A DNA stretch of 64,000 nucleotides from assembly GCF_042665255.1 (NCBI RefSeq), contig NZ_JBHTCD010000013.1. One strand, given 5' to 3'. The notes under the pieces were generated by a model. It did no database searches, was not told where the DNA came from, and worked only from the letters and a program-made list of their open reading frames with translations. The position numbers and the translations under genes were made by a program. The DNA comes from Insolitispirillum peregrinum (lineage in GTDB: Bacteria; Pseudomonadota; Alphaproteobacteria; Rhodospirillales; Rhodospirillaceae). Below, piece by piece: positions 16,488 to 25,199 of the stretch. Position 1 is the stretch's first letter; each line of letters starts with the position of its first letter.

Positions 16488-17939
16488 TTACGCAGTAAAG
16501 ACCGGTAACGGGGTGCTGATCCCCTTCAGGGCGATGGTGCCGACCTCGCGGCAGGCAATCCCGCTACCGGCAGCAGCGACCGTTTCGGCGCTGCACAGCA
16601 GGGCGGGCAGCGGGGTGCGGGCGGCGGACTCCAGTCGGGCGGCGGTGTTGACGGTGGAGCCGATGACGGTGAACTCCATCCGCTGGGCGCTGCCGATGGT
16701 TCCGGCGACCACCGGACCGCTGTGGATACCGACCCCCAGCGCCAGCGGCGCGGTCAACATCGGGTGGTCCTGATTGAAACGGGTCATTTCGTCGAGCAAC
16801 GCCTGCCCGCAACGGATAGCCTGTTCTGCCGGAGAGCTCGCCGTGTCGGCCGTCTGGCGGTCATAGAGGCCAAACACCACCATCACCGCATCACCGATGA
16901 ACTTGTCGACCAGTCCGCCGTGCTGTTCGATCACCCGCACCGCCCGGCTGAGCCAGTCATTCAGCAGTGCGGTCAACTGCGCCGGAGCCAGCGTTTCCGA
17001 CAGCGGGGTAAAGCCGCGCAAGTCGGCCATCAGCACGGTAACATCCCGCTGTTGTCCTTGCAGAACGCGGTCCTGCTGGCTGTTTTCCCATTCTTCCAGC
17101 AGGGTGCGGGCCACGTCGGGGCTGACCATCCGCCCGAACAGGTCGCGCATCTGCTCGCGCTGGCGCAGCCCGGCGGCCATCTCGCGGATGCCCAGAGCAA
17201 TCCGGCCCATTTCATCCGGGCGCGGCACCGCCGGGGACACGTCGAGGCTGCCGACGGTGATTTGCTCCAGACTGTTGACGATGGTTTCGGCGTCGGCATG
17301 CAGCAGGCGGCCATAGTGCCAGGCGACATAAATCGCCCCGCCGGTGAAAGTCAGGATGATGAAGGCCAGCTCACCGGCCACACCGGGGATGATATGGCCT
17401 TCCTGCTCAAAGCGCAGGGTCAGCAGGATCAGCGCCAGCGCCGGAGCGACGGTAAAGGCGGCAAAGCTTTCCAGCAAGCGCCGCCCCAGCCGGTCGCGCA
17501 TTGCCTGCGCCTGTTCCAGCAGGCAATCATTGTGCCGCAGGCTGCGTTCGATCAGCGAGTATTCCAGTTGCGCCAAAATCCCCGCCCCCAGCACCCAATA
17601 GCCGAGCAACAGCTTCAGCGGGCTGGAGATGTGGAAATCGGGGTAGCGCAGCAGGTGCAGTGCCACGCCAAACAGACCGGCCCCCAGCCAGCTTGCCACC
17701 GCGATGCGGTACCCGTGGCGGCTGAGGCTGCGGGTCGGCGAGTGCGGCAGCCAGCGCAGCAGGGCTTCGCGCATCAGGATGTGAAAGACCGCCACGTAGC
17801 CCAGCCCGATCAACAGGCGCAAGGGGGCAGTCTGGTCCATGAACGGGCAGACCAGCCGGTCATACAGGTACAGGAACACCAGCGCGACCAGTGGCACGAC
17901 ATGCAGGCGGCGGACGACGGGATGCAGGGGAGAGGCCAT
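16488..17939 (-). CDS. Membrane-bound class III adenylate/guanylate cyclase
   Basis: The 483-residue protein has about six N-terminal membrane segments (to residue ~210), a HAMP-like linker (PRPDEMGRIALGIREMAAGL) and a C-terminal class III cyclase domain. Both metal-binding aspartates are present (VLMADLRGFT and KFIGDAVM), as are the transition-state residues NTAARLE. The base-selecting position in FTVIGSTVN has Ser where many have Asp, so ATP versus GTP is left open. It is convergent with emrB with 9 bases between the stops. A phosphodiesterase or cAMP receptor is not seen nearby. Confidence 0.92.
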   Translation of the reverse strand: MASPLHPVVRRLHVVPLVALVFLYLYDRLVCPFMDQTAPLRLLIGLGYVAVFHILMREALLRWLPHSPTRSLSRHGYRIAVASWLGAGLFGVALHLLRYPDFHISSPLKLLLGYWVLGAGILAQLEYSLIERSLRHNDCLLEQAQAMRDRLGRRLLESFAAFTVAPALALILLTLRFEQEGHIIPGVAGELAFIILTFTGGAIYVAWHYGRLLHADAETIVNSLEQITVGSLDVSPAVPRPDEMGRIALGIREMAAGLRQREQMRDLFGRMVSPDVARTLLEEWENSQQDRVLQGQQRDVTVLMADLRGFTPLSETLAPAQLTALLNDWLSRAVRVIEQHGGLVDKFIGDAVMVVFGLYDRQTADTASSPAEQAIRCGQALLDEMTRFNQDHPMLTAPLALGVGIHSGPVVAGTIGSAQRMEFTVIGSTVNTAARLESAARTPLPALLCSAETVAAAGSGIACREVGTIALKGISTPLPVFTA

Positions 17940-18041
17940 GATCGGTCCTTGGTATTTGGCGGTATGTCTGTGTATGCAGCCTATCAGGTTTATCCCGGCG
18001 GGTAGGTGACGTTTGCGTGAGATGGTAAAGCGAAAACGAAA

Positions 18042-18075
18042 CGGCCCCCCGATCCGTGACAGGACAGGGGGGCCG
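18042..18075 (-). terminator. Rho-independent terminator of the EF-G-like gene
   Basis: A perfect 9-bp stem (CGGCCCCCC at 18042-18050, GGGGGGCCG at 18067-18075) lies 26 bases past the stop of the leftward EF-G-like gene. Read on the minus strand it is followed by a T-rich tail (GTTTCGTTTTCGCTTT). Confidence 0.85.
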
Positions 18076-18100
18076 AAGCGTCAGGGGATGCCGGGCAGGC

Positions 18101-20158
18101 TCAGGCCGGAGCCAGCGCCCTGGCCCGTTGCTCGACCACCTTGTCGGCGGTCTTGCCGGTGACTTCACGCAGGTGGTCAAAGCGCCACGAGAAGGTGCCA
18201 ACCCCCATGGTGAGCGACCGCAGCTCGGTGATCAGGTCGTGCATTTCGGCCTGAGGAACATGGGCCTGCACACAGTCCCAGCCGTGCCAGCCGTCGCGGG
18301 GCAGGAAGCCGAGAATCTGCCCGCGCCGTCCGCTCAGCGCCCGCTGGGCCTTGCTGGTGGCATCGGCGGGAACACAGGCTTCGACCCACAGGATCGGCTC
18401 CAGCAGAACCGGGTCGCATTGTGCTGCCCCGTCGCGCAAGGCCACTCCGGCGGCGGACTTGAAGGCCGCTTCCGAGCTGTCAACCACATGATACGAGCCA
18501 TCGGTCAGCGCCACCGCGAAATCAACCACCGGAAAGCCCAGCGGCCCGCGCTGGGCCCACTCGTACACCCCGGCTTCGACGGCGGGAATGTACTGGCGGG
18601 GAATGACGCCGCCGGTGATCTGGTCTTCAAAGCGCACCCCCGATCCGCGCGGCAGCGGGGCAATGGTCAGGTGGACATCGCCAAACTGGCCGTGGCCGCC
18701 GCTCTGGCGTTTGAAACGGCCCTGCACGACGGTGCCCTTGCGGATGGTTTCCTTATAGGCAACCAGCGGCTGGTCCGCCTGCACGTCGATATGAAACAGC
18801 CGTTCGAGGCGGGCGAGGGAGACTTGCAGGTGAATGTCACCCTGACCCCACAGGCGCAGTTCGCTGGTGTCGGCGTTGTGCTCGACACTGAGCGACGGGT
18901 CTTCTTCGCACAGGCGGGCGAGGGCGGTGGTCAGCTTGACATCATCGCCCTGCCGGGTGGGACGCAGGGCGAGGGCAAACAGCGGTGGCAGCGGCGTTGG
19001 CCAGTCCGGGGCGTTGCTGGCCGCAAAACCGACCGGGGTGCCGATCAGGGTGCCGGTGGGAATGTCTTCCAGCCGCCCGGCAGCGGCGATGGCGCCGGCG
19101 GGCAGGCTGGTGATCTTGCTGACCTCCTGCCCCTGAATGGTATACAGGCCCGATACCTTGCCGCTCTCGCCGTTCGAGGCCTTGATGCTGGTGCCGTCCT
19201 TCAGCTCGCCGGACCACAGGCGCAGCAGGCTCAGTTTGCCGGTGTGGCGGCCATGCCAGCTTTTGAACACGCTGGCCCGGACGCCGCTGTCGGCGATGCC
19301 CAGACGGGCAGCGGTGATGTCGTGGGTGGGAGCCTCGTGGCGCAGGGCTTTCCACAGGCGGCGCACGCCCTCGTCCTTTTCCGCCGCGCCAAAGAACACC
19401 GGCACCAGCAGGTCGGCGGCCAGATCGCGTTTCAGGTCCTGATAGACGGCATCCTTCGGCGGGGACAGATCGTTCAGCAGGTCTTCCAGCAACTGGTCGT
19501 CATAGTCGGCCAGATGCTCCAGCAGGCCCTGTCGGGCTTCGTTTTCGCGTTCGATCAGGGTGGCCGGAATCTCGATCAGGTCCGACGCCTGCCCGGCCTT
19601 GTAGTGATAGGCCCGCTCGGACACCAGATCGACATAGCCGGTGATCTGGCCGCTTTCCCTGATCGGGACTTCGCGCAGGATCAGTGGCCGGTCGGAATAA
19701 AGCTGCAGGGCTTCGAGGCAGGCGCGGATGGAAATACCGCTGCCGTCCCGATCGACCTTGTTGATGAAGATCATGTGCGGGATGGCGTGGGTGTTGAGGA
19801 ATTTCAGCAGCGGTGCGGCCATCACCGCCCGTTCCGGTTCGGGATCGACCACCACCACCGCCACATCGGCGACCATCAGGGCGTCGCGGGTGTCCTGCTG
19901 GAATTCGACCGAGCCGGGGCAGTCGAGGATGGTCCAGGCTTCATCAAGAAAGGTGGTACTGGCAATGTTGACCTCGACTCCCATCAGGCGGGATCGGGCT
20001 TCCGGGCTGCCATCGCCCAGTGAGGACTGGTCGGCAACTGCACCCCGGCGGTGCAGCGTCCCCGCCGTAAACAGCAACGACTCAAGCAAGGTGGTTTTGC
20101 CCGTGGTGTACGGGCCAACCAGAGCAACGGCCCTGGACGTAGCAATGTTTCCGCCCAT
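18101..20158 (-). CDS. EF-G-like translational GTPase paralogue
   Basis: The 685-residue protein has the five-domain layout of elongation factor G. The GTPase motifs are GPYTTGKTT (G1), DCPG (G3) and NKVD (G4). G3 reads DCPG like EF-G, but the sequence is divergent from canonical FusA, and the protein is slightly short; the TetM/EF-G2-like subgroup annotated 'elongation factor G-like' fits best. Canonical fusA usually sits with rpsL-rpsG-tuf, which are absent here, so this is probably a second, non-housekeeping copy. Its precise job on the ribosome is unknown. It is a single gene with its own terminator. Confidence 0.88.
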   Translation of the reverse strand: MGGNIATSRAVALVGPYTTGKTTLLESLLFTAGTLHRRGAVADQSSLGDGSPEARSRLMGVEVNIASTTFLDEAWTILDCPGSVEFQQDTRDALMVADVAVVVVDPEPERAVMAAPLLKFLNTHAIPHMIFINKVDRDGSGISIRACLEALQLYSDRPLILREVPIRESGQITGYVDLVSERAYHYKAGQASDLIEIPATLIERENEARQGLLEHLADYDDQLLEDLLNDLSPPKDAVYQDLKRDLAADLLVPVFFGAAEKDEGVRRLWKALRHEAPTHDITAARLGIADSGVRASVFKSWHGRHTGKLSLLRLWSGELKDGTSIKASNGESGKVSGLYTIQGQEVSKITSLPAGAIAAAGRLEDIPTGTLIGTPVGFAASNAPDWPTPLPPLFALALRPTRQGDDVKLTTALARLCEEDPSLSVEHNADTSELRLWGQGDIHLQVSLARLERLFHIDVQADQPLVAYKETIRKGTVVQGRFKRQSGGHGQFGDVHLTIAPLPRGSGVRFEDQITGGVIPRQYIPAVEAGVYEWAQRGPLGFPVVDFAVALTDGSYHVVDSSEAAFKSAAGVALRDGAAQCDPVLLEPILWVEACVPADATSKAQRALSGRRGQILGFLPRDGWHGWDCVQAHVPQAEMHDLITELRSLTMGVGTFSWRFDHLREVTGKTADKVVEQRARALAPA

Positions 20159-20335
20159 GACTTACCCCTTTTTCCGGTTGTCTGTCATTGTCCATGGTTC
20201 TCCTGTTCCGCTCGCTTGGCAAGAAAAACCCACTTGGACAAACGGGATATGACGGGCGGGGGAAATAGGGGTAGGGGGGCGCCGCAAACACGGCTAAACT
20301 GAACAGCAGCAGAATTGCCCCGTGGGAGTGGTCGA

Positions 20336-21391
20336 ATGGACATCGTGAGTATTTTTGCCATTGCGGTTCTGGGTCTGGCAGTTGCCCTGGTGTACATGGG
20401 GGCCAAGATCGTGCCGCAGGGGATGGAGTACACCGTCGAAACCTTTGGCCGTTACACCCGCACCCTCAAGCCGGGGCTGCACCTGATTGTGCCGTTCGTC
20501 CACATGGTCGGGGCGCGCATCAACATGCGCGAACAGGTTCTCGATGTGCCGGAACAGGAAGTGATCACCCGCGACAATGCGATGGTGCAGGTGGACGGGG
20601 TGGTGTTCTTTCAGGTGCTGGATGCCTCGCGGGCGGCCTATGAGGTCGATAACCTGACGCTGGCAATCCTGAACCTGATCATGACCAACCTGCGCACGGT
20701 GATGGGGTCGATGGACCTCGACGAGCTGCTCAGCCAGCGCGACGTGATCAGCGCCAAGCTGCTGGGGGTGGTTGACCACGCCACCAGCCCGTGGGGAATC
20801 AAGGTGACGCGCGTTGAAATCCGCGACATCACCCCGCCGCGCGATCTGGTCGACTCGATGGCCCGCCAGATGAAGGCCGAGCGTGACAAGCGCGCCAACA
20901 TTCTGGAAGCCGAAGGGCTGCGGCAGGCTTCCATCCTGCGGGCCGAAGGGGAAAAGCAGTCGGCCATTCTCGAAGCTGAAGGCCGCAAGGCGGCGGTGAT
21001 CCTGAACGCCGAAGCCCGCCGTGAGGCAGCATTCCGCGATGCCGAGGCGCGCGAACGCGAAGCCGCCGCCGAAGCCACCGCCACCCGGCTGGTGTCCGAG
21101 GCGATTGCCGATGGCGACGTGGCGGCGATCAACTATTTCGTTGCCCAGCGTTATGTCGATGCGCTGGGGAAAATTGCCAGTGCGCCGAACCAGAAACTGG
21201 TGCTTATGCCGCTGGAGGCATCGGGGGTGATCGGGGCGCTGGGCGGCATTGCCGAACTGGCCCGCGACGCGCTGGGCGGGGCTCCGGTGAAGGAGGGGCG
21301 CAAGGGCCACGCTGGATCGGTGCCGGTGAGCCGCCCGGCGGAGAGCGGCTCTTCTGCGGCTAACCCGTGGACGCAAGGACCGTCTTCATGA
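20336..21391 (+). CDS. qmcA: SPFH/band 7 membrane protease-subunit-like protein
   Basis: This 351-residue protein has one N-terminal membrane helix (IVSIFAIAVLGLAVALVYMG), an SPFH/stomatin domain (IVPQGMEYTVETFGRY onward), and a long Ala/Glu-rich coiled coil (about 190-265), as in QmcA/stomatin-like proteins. Such proteins form large rings in membrane microdomains. ATG 20336 has GGGAG upstream; the in-frame TTG at 20315 has none. The stop overlaps the nfeD start (ATGA), the usual partner arrangement. Confidence 0.93.
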   Translation: MDIVSIFAIAVLGLAVALVYMGAKIVPQGMEYTVETFGRYTRTLKPGLHLIVPFVHMVGARINMREQVLDVPEQEVITRDNAMVQVDGVVFFQVLDASRAAYEVDNLTLAILNLIMTNLRTVMGSMDLDELLSQRDVISAKLLGVVDHATSPWGIKVTRVEIRDITPPRDLVDSMARQMKAERDKRANILEAEGLRQASILRAEGEKQSAILEAEGRKAAVILNAEARREAAFRDAEAREREAAAEATATRLVSEAIADGDVAAINYFVAQRYVDALGKIASAPNQKLVLMPLEASGVIGALGGIAELARDALGGAPVKEGRKGHAGSVPVSRPAESGSSAANPWTQGPSS

Positions 21392-21858
21392 GCTGGGACA
21401 GCCTGTGGTCAGCGGGCTTTGGCCCGTGGGGCTGGCTGGCGCTGGGCGTCGCCCTGCTGGCACTGGAGGCCGCCGTTTCGGGCTTTTTCCTGCTGTGGTT
21501 TGCCATCGGGGCTTTGTTGACCGCCGGAGTCGCCGCATTGCTGCCCGGCGGCCTGAGCCTGCAAATCACCGTGTTCTCGGTGGTGTCTGTGTTGGCTCTG
21601 CTGGTCGGGCGTCCGCTGGTGGCGCGACGGCAGGATGCTGTCGCCGCTGCCGCCAATGGTCTTAACCGCCGCAGTGATGCGGTGATTGGTCTGACGGTGG
21701 TGCTGGTGACGCCCTTGCACCATGGTCAAGGACGGGTGCTGGTGGGCGATGGCGAATGGTCGGCCCGCTGTGTTGACGGCGGCGACCTGCCTGCCGGGGC
21801 AACGGTGGTGATCGACGGCGTGGACGGCAACACCCTGCTGGTGCGCCCGACCGGCTGA
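21388..21858 (+). CDS. nfeD: NfeD-family membrane protein
   Basis: The product, about 156 residues, has two to three N-terminal membrane helices (GWLALGVALLALEAAVSGFF and LLWFAIGALLTAGVAAL) and a C-terminal OB-fold (IGLTVVLVTPLHHGQGRVLV, then GEWSAR). Short NfeD proteins act with SPFH proteins, here the upstream overlapping gene. It lacks the serine-protease (ClpP-like) domain of the long forms. Start ATG 21388 is fixed by overlap with the upstream TGA. Confidence 0.92.
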   Translation: MSWDSLWSAGFGPWGWLALGVALLALEAAVSGFFLLWFAIGALLTAGVAALLPGGLSLQITVFSVVSVLALLVGRPLVARRQDAVAAAANGLNRRSDAVIGLTVVLVTPLHHGQGRVLVGDGEWSARCVDGGDLPAGATVVIDGVDGNTLLVRPTG

Positions 21859-22009
21859 GGTTTGGCGGAAGGGGCTGTCAGATTAAATTCTTGCCCCGAC
21901 TGGCGTTCAAGGCTGGTTCATCCTTTTTATCTATTGTATGCCTTGCCCGAGCAGACTCTGCCCACCCGTGGGGCGAGCTGCGATTCTGACAAAAGCAAGG
22001 TGTAGAGTG

Positions 22010-22471
22010 ATGACGTTTGGCCTGCGAACGGTGGCAATCATGGCGATTGCGTCGGCGGCAATGGTGGCAACCGGGGCGGTGATTGGTGTCTACAGCCGTC
22101 AGTCGTTGATTGAAACCCTGACCGCCCAGCAGATCGCCGCCCAGCGGGATGCCCAGCGTCTGGACGAAGAAGGCCAGGGGCTGGCCAAACAGATCGAGCA
22201 GTTGCAGGTCGAACTGGGCAACAGCCGCCGCCAACTGGACAGCACCTATGCGGCGGTCGAAGTCGGCGGCGCGGTGGACTTTCCGGTGCTGCGCGGCATG
22301 GCCCGACCGGGGGACACCCTGAAGAGCTTTGCCGCCCGTGAAGGGGTGTCGGTCGAGGTGATCCGGGCGCTGAACCCGTGGATCAAAAGCGACCAGATGA
22401 CCCTGACCGACCGCCAGACCATCTGGATTCCCAAATCTGCCCCGGCCACGGCAGCCAAATCCGGCAAGTAG
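22010..22471 (+). CDS. Membrane-anchored coiled-coil protein with LysM-like domain
   Basis: The protein, 153 residues, has an N-terminal signal anchor (TVAIMAIASAAMVATGAVIG), a predicted coiled coil (about residues 40-75, Gln/Glu/Leu-rich) and a C-terminal LysM-like module (ARPGDTLKSFAAREGVSV, then IRALNPWI and RQTIWIP). It should face the periplasm and may bind peptidoglycan. The start is put at ATG 22010, preceded by AAGG; upstream in-frame sequence is not protein-like. Beyond the cell-wall-binding module the role is unknown. Confidence 0.75.
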   Translation: MTFGLRTVAIMAIASAAMVATGAVIGVYSRQSLIETLTAQQIAAQRDAQRLDEEGQGLAKQIEQLQVELGNSRRQLDSTYAAVEVGGAVDFPVLRGMARPGDTLKSFAAREGVSVEVIRALNPWIKSDQMTLTDRQTIWIPKSAPATAAKSGK

Positions 22472-22485
22472 GGCTTACGGTTCCA

Positions 22486-22775
22486 GACCAGCGTGCGGTA
22501 AACCTGACGCCATAGTACACGACAGTTGGGAAGTAAGGTGCAGGCTGCTGCCTGGACTGCCCGGGGCCTCCGGCCCCGAACGTTCACTTGTGCCTCCGGC
22601 CCCGAACGTTCACTTGTGCCTCCGGCCCCGAACGTTCACTTGTGCCTCCGGCCCCGAACGTTCACTTGTGCCTCCGGCCCCGAACCCCCATTTTTTCTTT
22701 GAATATCAAATCAATGGGGTCTGGGGCCGACTGGCCCCAGCGAGGTTTGGAGCAGCGCTCCATGATTTTTTGGTT
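22486..22775 (-). repeat. Composite hairpin-rich intergenic repeat, copy 2 (inverted), with internal 26-bp tandem array
   Basis: This is the reverse complement of the module 2 type at 235-430: it contains the GGCCGA...GGCCCC hairpin, the CCCCATT...AATGGGG dyad and TGGAGCGCTGCTCCA-like sequence (GGAGCAGCGCTCC). Inside it, a 26-bp unit beginning CCTCCGGCCCCGAACG is repeated four times without mismatch (22567-22670), with a partial fifth copy to 22685. It separates the LysM-like gene from convergent allA, so it could act as a bidirectional terminator. Confidence 0.88.
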
Positions 22776-22779
22776 CCCC

Positions 22780-23271
22780 TCACTGCTCCAGCACCTTGAT
22801 CTGTCCGGCAACGCTGACCTCGTGGCAATTGTTGCCACTGCCGCCGCGATCGACCACCACAAAGGTCTCCGGTTCCAGACTGCTCAGCGGCAGATGCCAG
22901 ACGCCACGGGCATAGTTGACTCCCTGACGGCCATCGCTGAGGAAACAGTGTAGCTGTGACAGGTCTGGCTGCGGCGCTGGCGGGGCCACCAGCACCAGAA
23001 AACGGGCGAAATGGCGCGGCAGGAACGCCTGACTGCCCAGCGGATGGCATTCCATCACCGCTGGCTGATGCGGCAGGCTGATGCTCTGGCGGCAGACAAA
23101 CAGGTTGAACAGCACCCGCCCATCCTCGCCGGGATCAAGGCGGGCGAGGTCGTTCAGGCGCAGACTGGTGCCGCCATTGATCGCAAAGCCCGAGGCCGCC
23201 TGTTCGTCGATCACCTCGCCAAAGGGGGCGAAGGCGGCAGCGGTCAAGGGCTGCGGGGTCAGGCGGATCAT
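22780..23271 (-). CDS. allA: Ureidoglycolate lyase
   Basis: AllA splits ureidoglycolate into glyoxylate and urea. The 163-residue protein has the cupin-like family signatures FAPFGEVID near the N-terminus, ECHPLGSQAFLP with the conserved His, and GVWHLPL. Its ATG overlaps the allantoicase stop (ATGA), so both are translated together and act in sequence. Glyoxylate would feed malate synthase G encoded on the other side of the transporter genes. Confidence 0.95.
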   Translation of the reverse strand: MIRLTPQPLTAAAFAPFGEVIDEQAASGFAINGGTSLRLNDLARLDPGEDGRVLFNLFVCRQSISLPHQPAVMECHPLGSQAFLPRHFARFLVLVAPPAPQPDLSQLHCFLSDGRQGVNYARGVWHLPLSSLEPETFVVVDRGGSGNNCHEVSVAGQIKVLEQ

Positions 23272-24272
23272 TGCCCCGGTCCCTGCTCAGGCACCACCTG
23301 CGGCAGCGGACGGCCAAACAGCCGCAGGCGGTTGACCCCGCCATCGGGGAAGACGTTGAAGCGCACATGGCTGACTGGGCCGAGGGCGGCAATCTGGTCG
23401 CTGAAGCTGTGCAGGCTGTGCGGTGACAGCTTTTGTGACGGCAGCAATTCCTGCCAGAACAGGCTTTGCGGCACCAGTGCGGCGGCGGGCAGGTCGGGGG
23501 CAAAGGCCGCTTGCAGCGAACAGGAGTCCGGGTAGTTGCCCTTGAACTGGTGGGTATCGACCTCGATCCGCTCGATGATCCCGGCCTGTCCCAGCGCGAT
23601 GATCGCCCAGTCGTTGCCCGGTTCGCGGCGGCGGGCGGTTTCCCAGCCGTCTTCCATGCGGGCACCGACGCCGGGCAGCAGCAGGTTGCGGGCATCACCA
23701 AAATGGGCATCGTTGCACACCAGCGCCCGCCCGCCATTGAGGGTGGCGGCCAGATCAACCAGGCCATCACCACCGTTGCGCACCGGCCGGGGCGTCCCGA
23801 ACAGGCGCAGGCGGGCAACGCCGCCATCGGGGTAGATGTTCAGGCGGATATGGGTCACCACACCGCAATCGGGCAGGCTGTGGATGTTGTGGCTGTTACC
23901 GGCAAGCTCGACCGGGTCCAGCAGCGGCATCCACACCGTTGCCTCGTCGGGATCGCCGCTCAGGCAGGCGGCTTCGAGGCCAGCGGCCTTGGGGTAATTG
24001 CCGGTGAAGTGGCTGGTGTCGATGTCGGCCCGCTGTAGTAGGGCCGGGCAGGCCAGACGGACGATGCACCAGTCGTGACCGGGGCCACGCTTGCGGCGGC
24101 TTTCCCAGCCATCCATCCATTTGCCGTTGTCGTCGTACTTGCCGGGGATGAACACCGGGTCAATGTGCGACAGCAGGCGGTCGCGGCGGCCAAAGAATTC
24201 ATCACTGGCAGACAGGGCCACGGCCCCCATGGCGGCAGAGGCAACATTCAGGGCGGAGTCATAGACAATCAC
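23268..24272 (-). CDS. alc: Allantoicase
   Basis: Allantoicase hydrolyses allantoate to ureidoglycolate and urea. The 334-residue protein shows the internal duplication typical of the family: RLNIYPDGGVARLRLFG and RFNVFPDGGVNRLRLFG end the two jelly-roll repeats, each preceded by a DW(C/A)II-type strand in GHDWCIVRL and GNDWAIIAL. The start is a GTG with AAGGGA about 9 bases upstream. It heads the allantoicase-allA pair, downstream of the GntR regulator gene by 18 bases, probably one transcript. Allantoinase and uricase genes are not in the window. Confidence 0.96.
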   Translation of the reverse strand: MIVYDSALNVASAAMGAVALSASDEFFGRRDRLLSHIDPVFIPGKYDDNGKWMDGWESRRKRGPGHDWCIVRLACPALLQRADIDTSHFTGNYPKAAGLEAACLSGDPDEATVWMPLLDPVELAGNSHNIHSLPDCGVVTHIRLNIYPDGGVARLRLFGTPRPVRNGGDGLVDLAATLNGGRALVCNDAHFGDARNLLLPGVGARMEDGWETARRREPGNDWAIIALGQAGIIERIEVDTHQFKGNYPDSCSLQAAFAPDLPAAALVPQSLFWQELLPSQKLSPHSLHSFSDQIAALGPVSHVRFNVFPDGGVNRLRLFGRPLPQVVPEQGPGQ

Positions 24273-24290
24273 GGCAACAGTCCCTTTCGG

Positions 24291-24980
24291 TCAGGGGCGC
24301 AAAAAGGTGACGCCCGCCCGGCGGGCGGCGCCCAGCACGTGGCGATGCATGGCATCATGGGCGCCAGAGGGGTTCCGGCGGCGGATGTGGTCGAGGATCG
24401 CTTCGTGTTCCAGCAGCGGCTCGAACAGTCTGGCGCGGTTGGCAAACGGCAGCATGCGGCTTTCCTGCAAGGTGGCCGAGGCCGGACGCAGGGCTTCGAC
24501 GAACAACGGATTGCCCGAGGCGACCAGCAGGCTTTGATGGAAATCGAAATCGGTGCGGGCGGCGTCGACCAGATCGCCAGCGGTCAACGCCTGCCGCATC
24601 TGGTTGACCGACTCGGCCAGCGCCGCCAGTTGTGGCGCGCTGGCGTACTGGGCGGCCAGCCCGGCGACGAACGGCTCGATGGCCAGACGAAACTGATAGG
24701 CCGCTCCGGCGGTACCGCCATGCAGGGCGGCGGCGGGAATGGCGCGCGGGTCTTCCGGGCCATCAAGCACAAACACCCCCTTTCCGGCCTGTACCCGCAC
24801 CATGCCCAGCGTTTCCAGTGCAATCAGGGCTTCGCGCAGGCTGGCCCGGCTGACGCCCAGCCGCTCCGCCAGCTCCCGCTGGGCTGGCAGGGCCGAGCCG
24901 GGGGGGAACTCGCCGGACTGGATCATCGTCTGGATCTGTTTGGCGGCATAGTCGGGGATCGAGGACGTTTGACGGGTCAT
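24291..24980 (-). CDS. GntR-family (FadR subfamily) regulator of ureide genes
   Basis: The 229-residue protein has an N-terminal winged helix (ALPAQRELAERLGVSRASLR) and a C-terminal FCD ligand-binding domain with the usual metal-ligand region (DFDFHQSLL, then HEAILDHIRRRN and MHRHV). It is the first gene of the leftward operon with alc and allA and is divergent from the ABC transporter operon. Two near-identical CTGGTCTGAYCGG sites flank the promoter region, so it probably controls both directions. An intermediate of allantoin breakdown is a reasonable inducer, but this is inference. Confidence 0.9.
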   Translation of the reverse strand: MTRQTSSIPDYAAKQIQTMIQSGEFPPGSALPAQRELAERLGVSRASLREALIALETLGMVRVQAGKGVFVLDGPEDPRAIPAAALHGGTAGAAYQFRLAIEPFVAGLAAQYASAPQLAALAESVNQMRQALTAGDLVDAARTDFDFHQSLLVASGNPLFVEALRPASATLQESRMLPFANRARLFEPLLEHEAILDHIRRRNPSGAHDAMHRHVLGAARRAGVTFLRP

Positions 24981-24990
24981 GGTGGCCTAA

Positions 24991-25162
24991 CTGGTCTGAC
25001 CGGACGGACCGGGGATTTCGCAAGGTAATTCGCAGGATAATGGGCACCTTCCCGTAGAAAGTGGCGTTTTATGCGCCATCTGTCAACATCTGTCGCTTGA
25101 CATAAGCTCAAAAAGTGTTCATGCCTTAAAAAGAGGCTGAATTAAAGATCTGGTCTGATCGG
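24991..25162. promoter_or_regulatory. Divergent control region with paired GntR-type sites
   Basis: CTGGTCTGACCGG (24991-25003) lies just before the GntR gene and CTGGTCTGATCGG (25150-25162) about 38 bases before the transporter gene. The core GGTC-T-GACC is a short perfect dyad like known FadR-subfamily operators. Between them is a third dyad, TGGCG-TTTTATG-CGCCA (25062-25078). The matched pair facing both operons suggests autoregulation and joint control. Confidence 0.65.
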
Positions 25163-25199
25163 AACGGATCATCCCCATCCCACCCACAGGAGAGCCCTG

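Noticed and set aside
22567..22685. CRISPR array suspected from the regularly repeated units
   Set aside because: The 26-bp units are directly contiguous with no spacers, and no cas genes are present.
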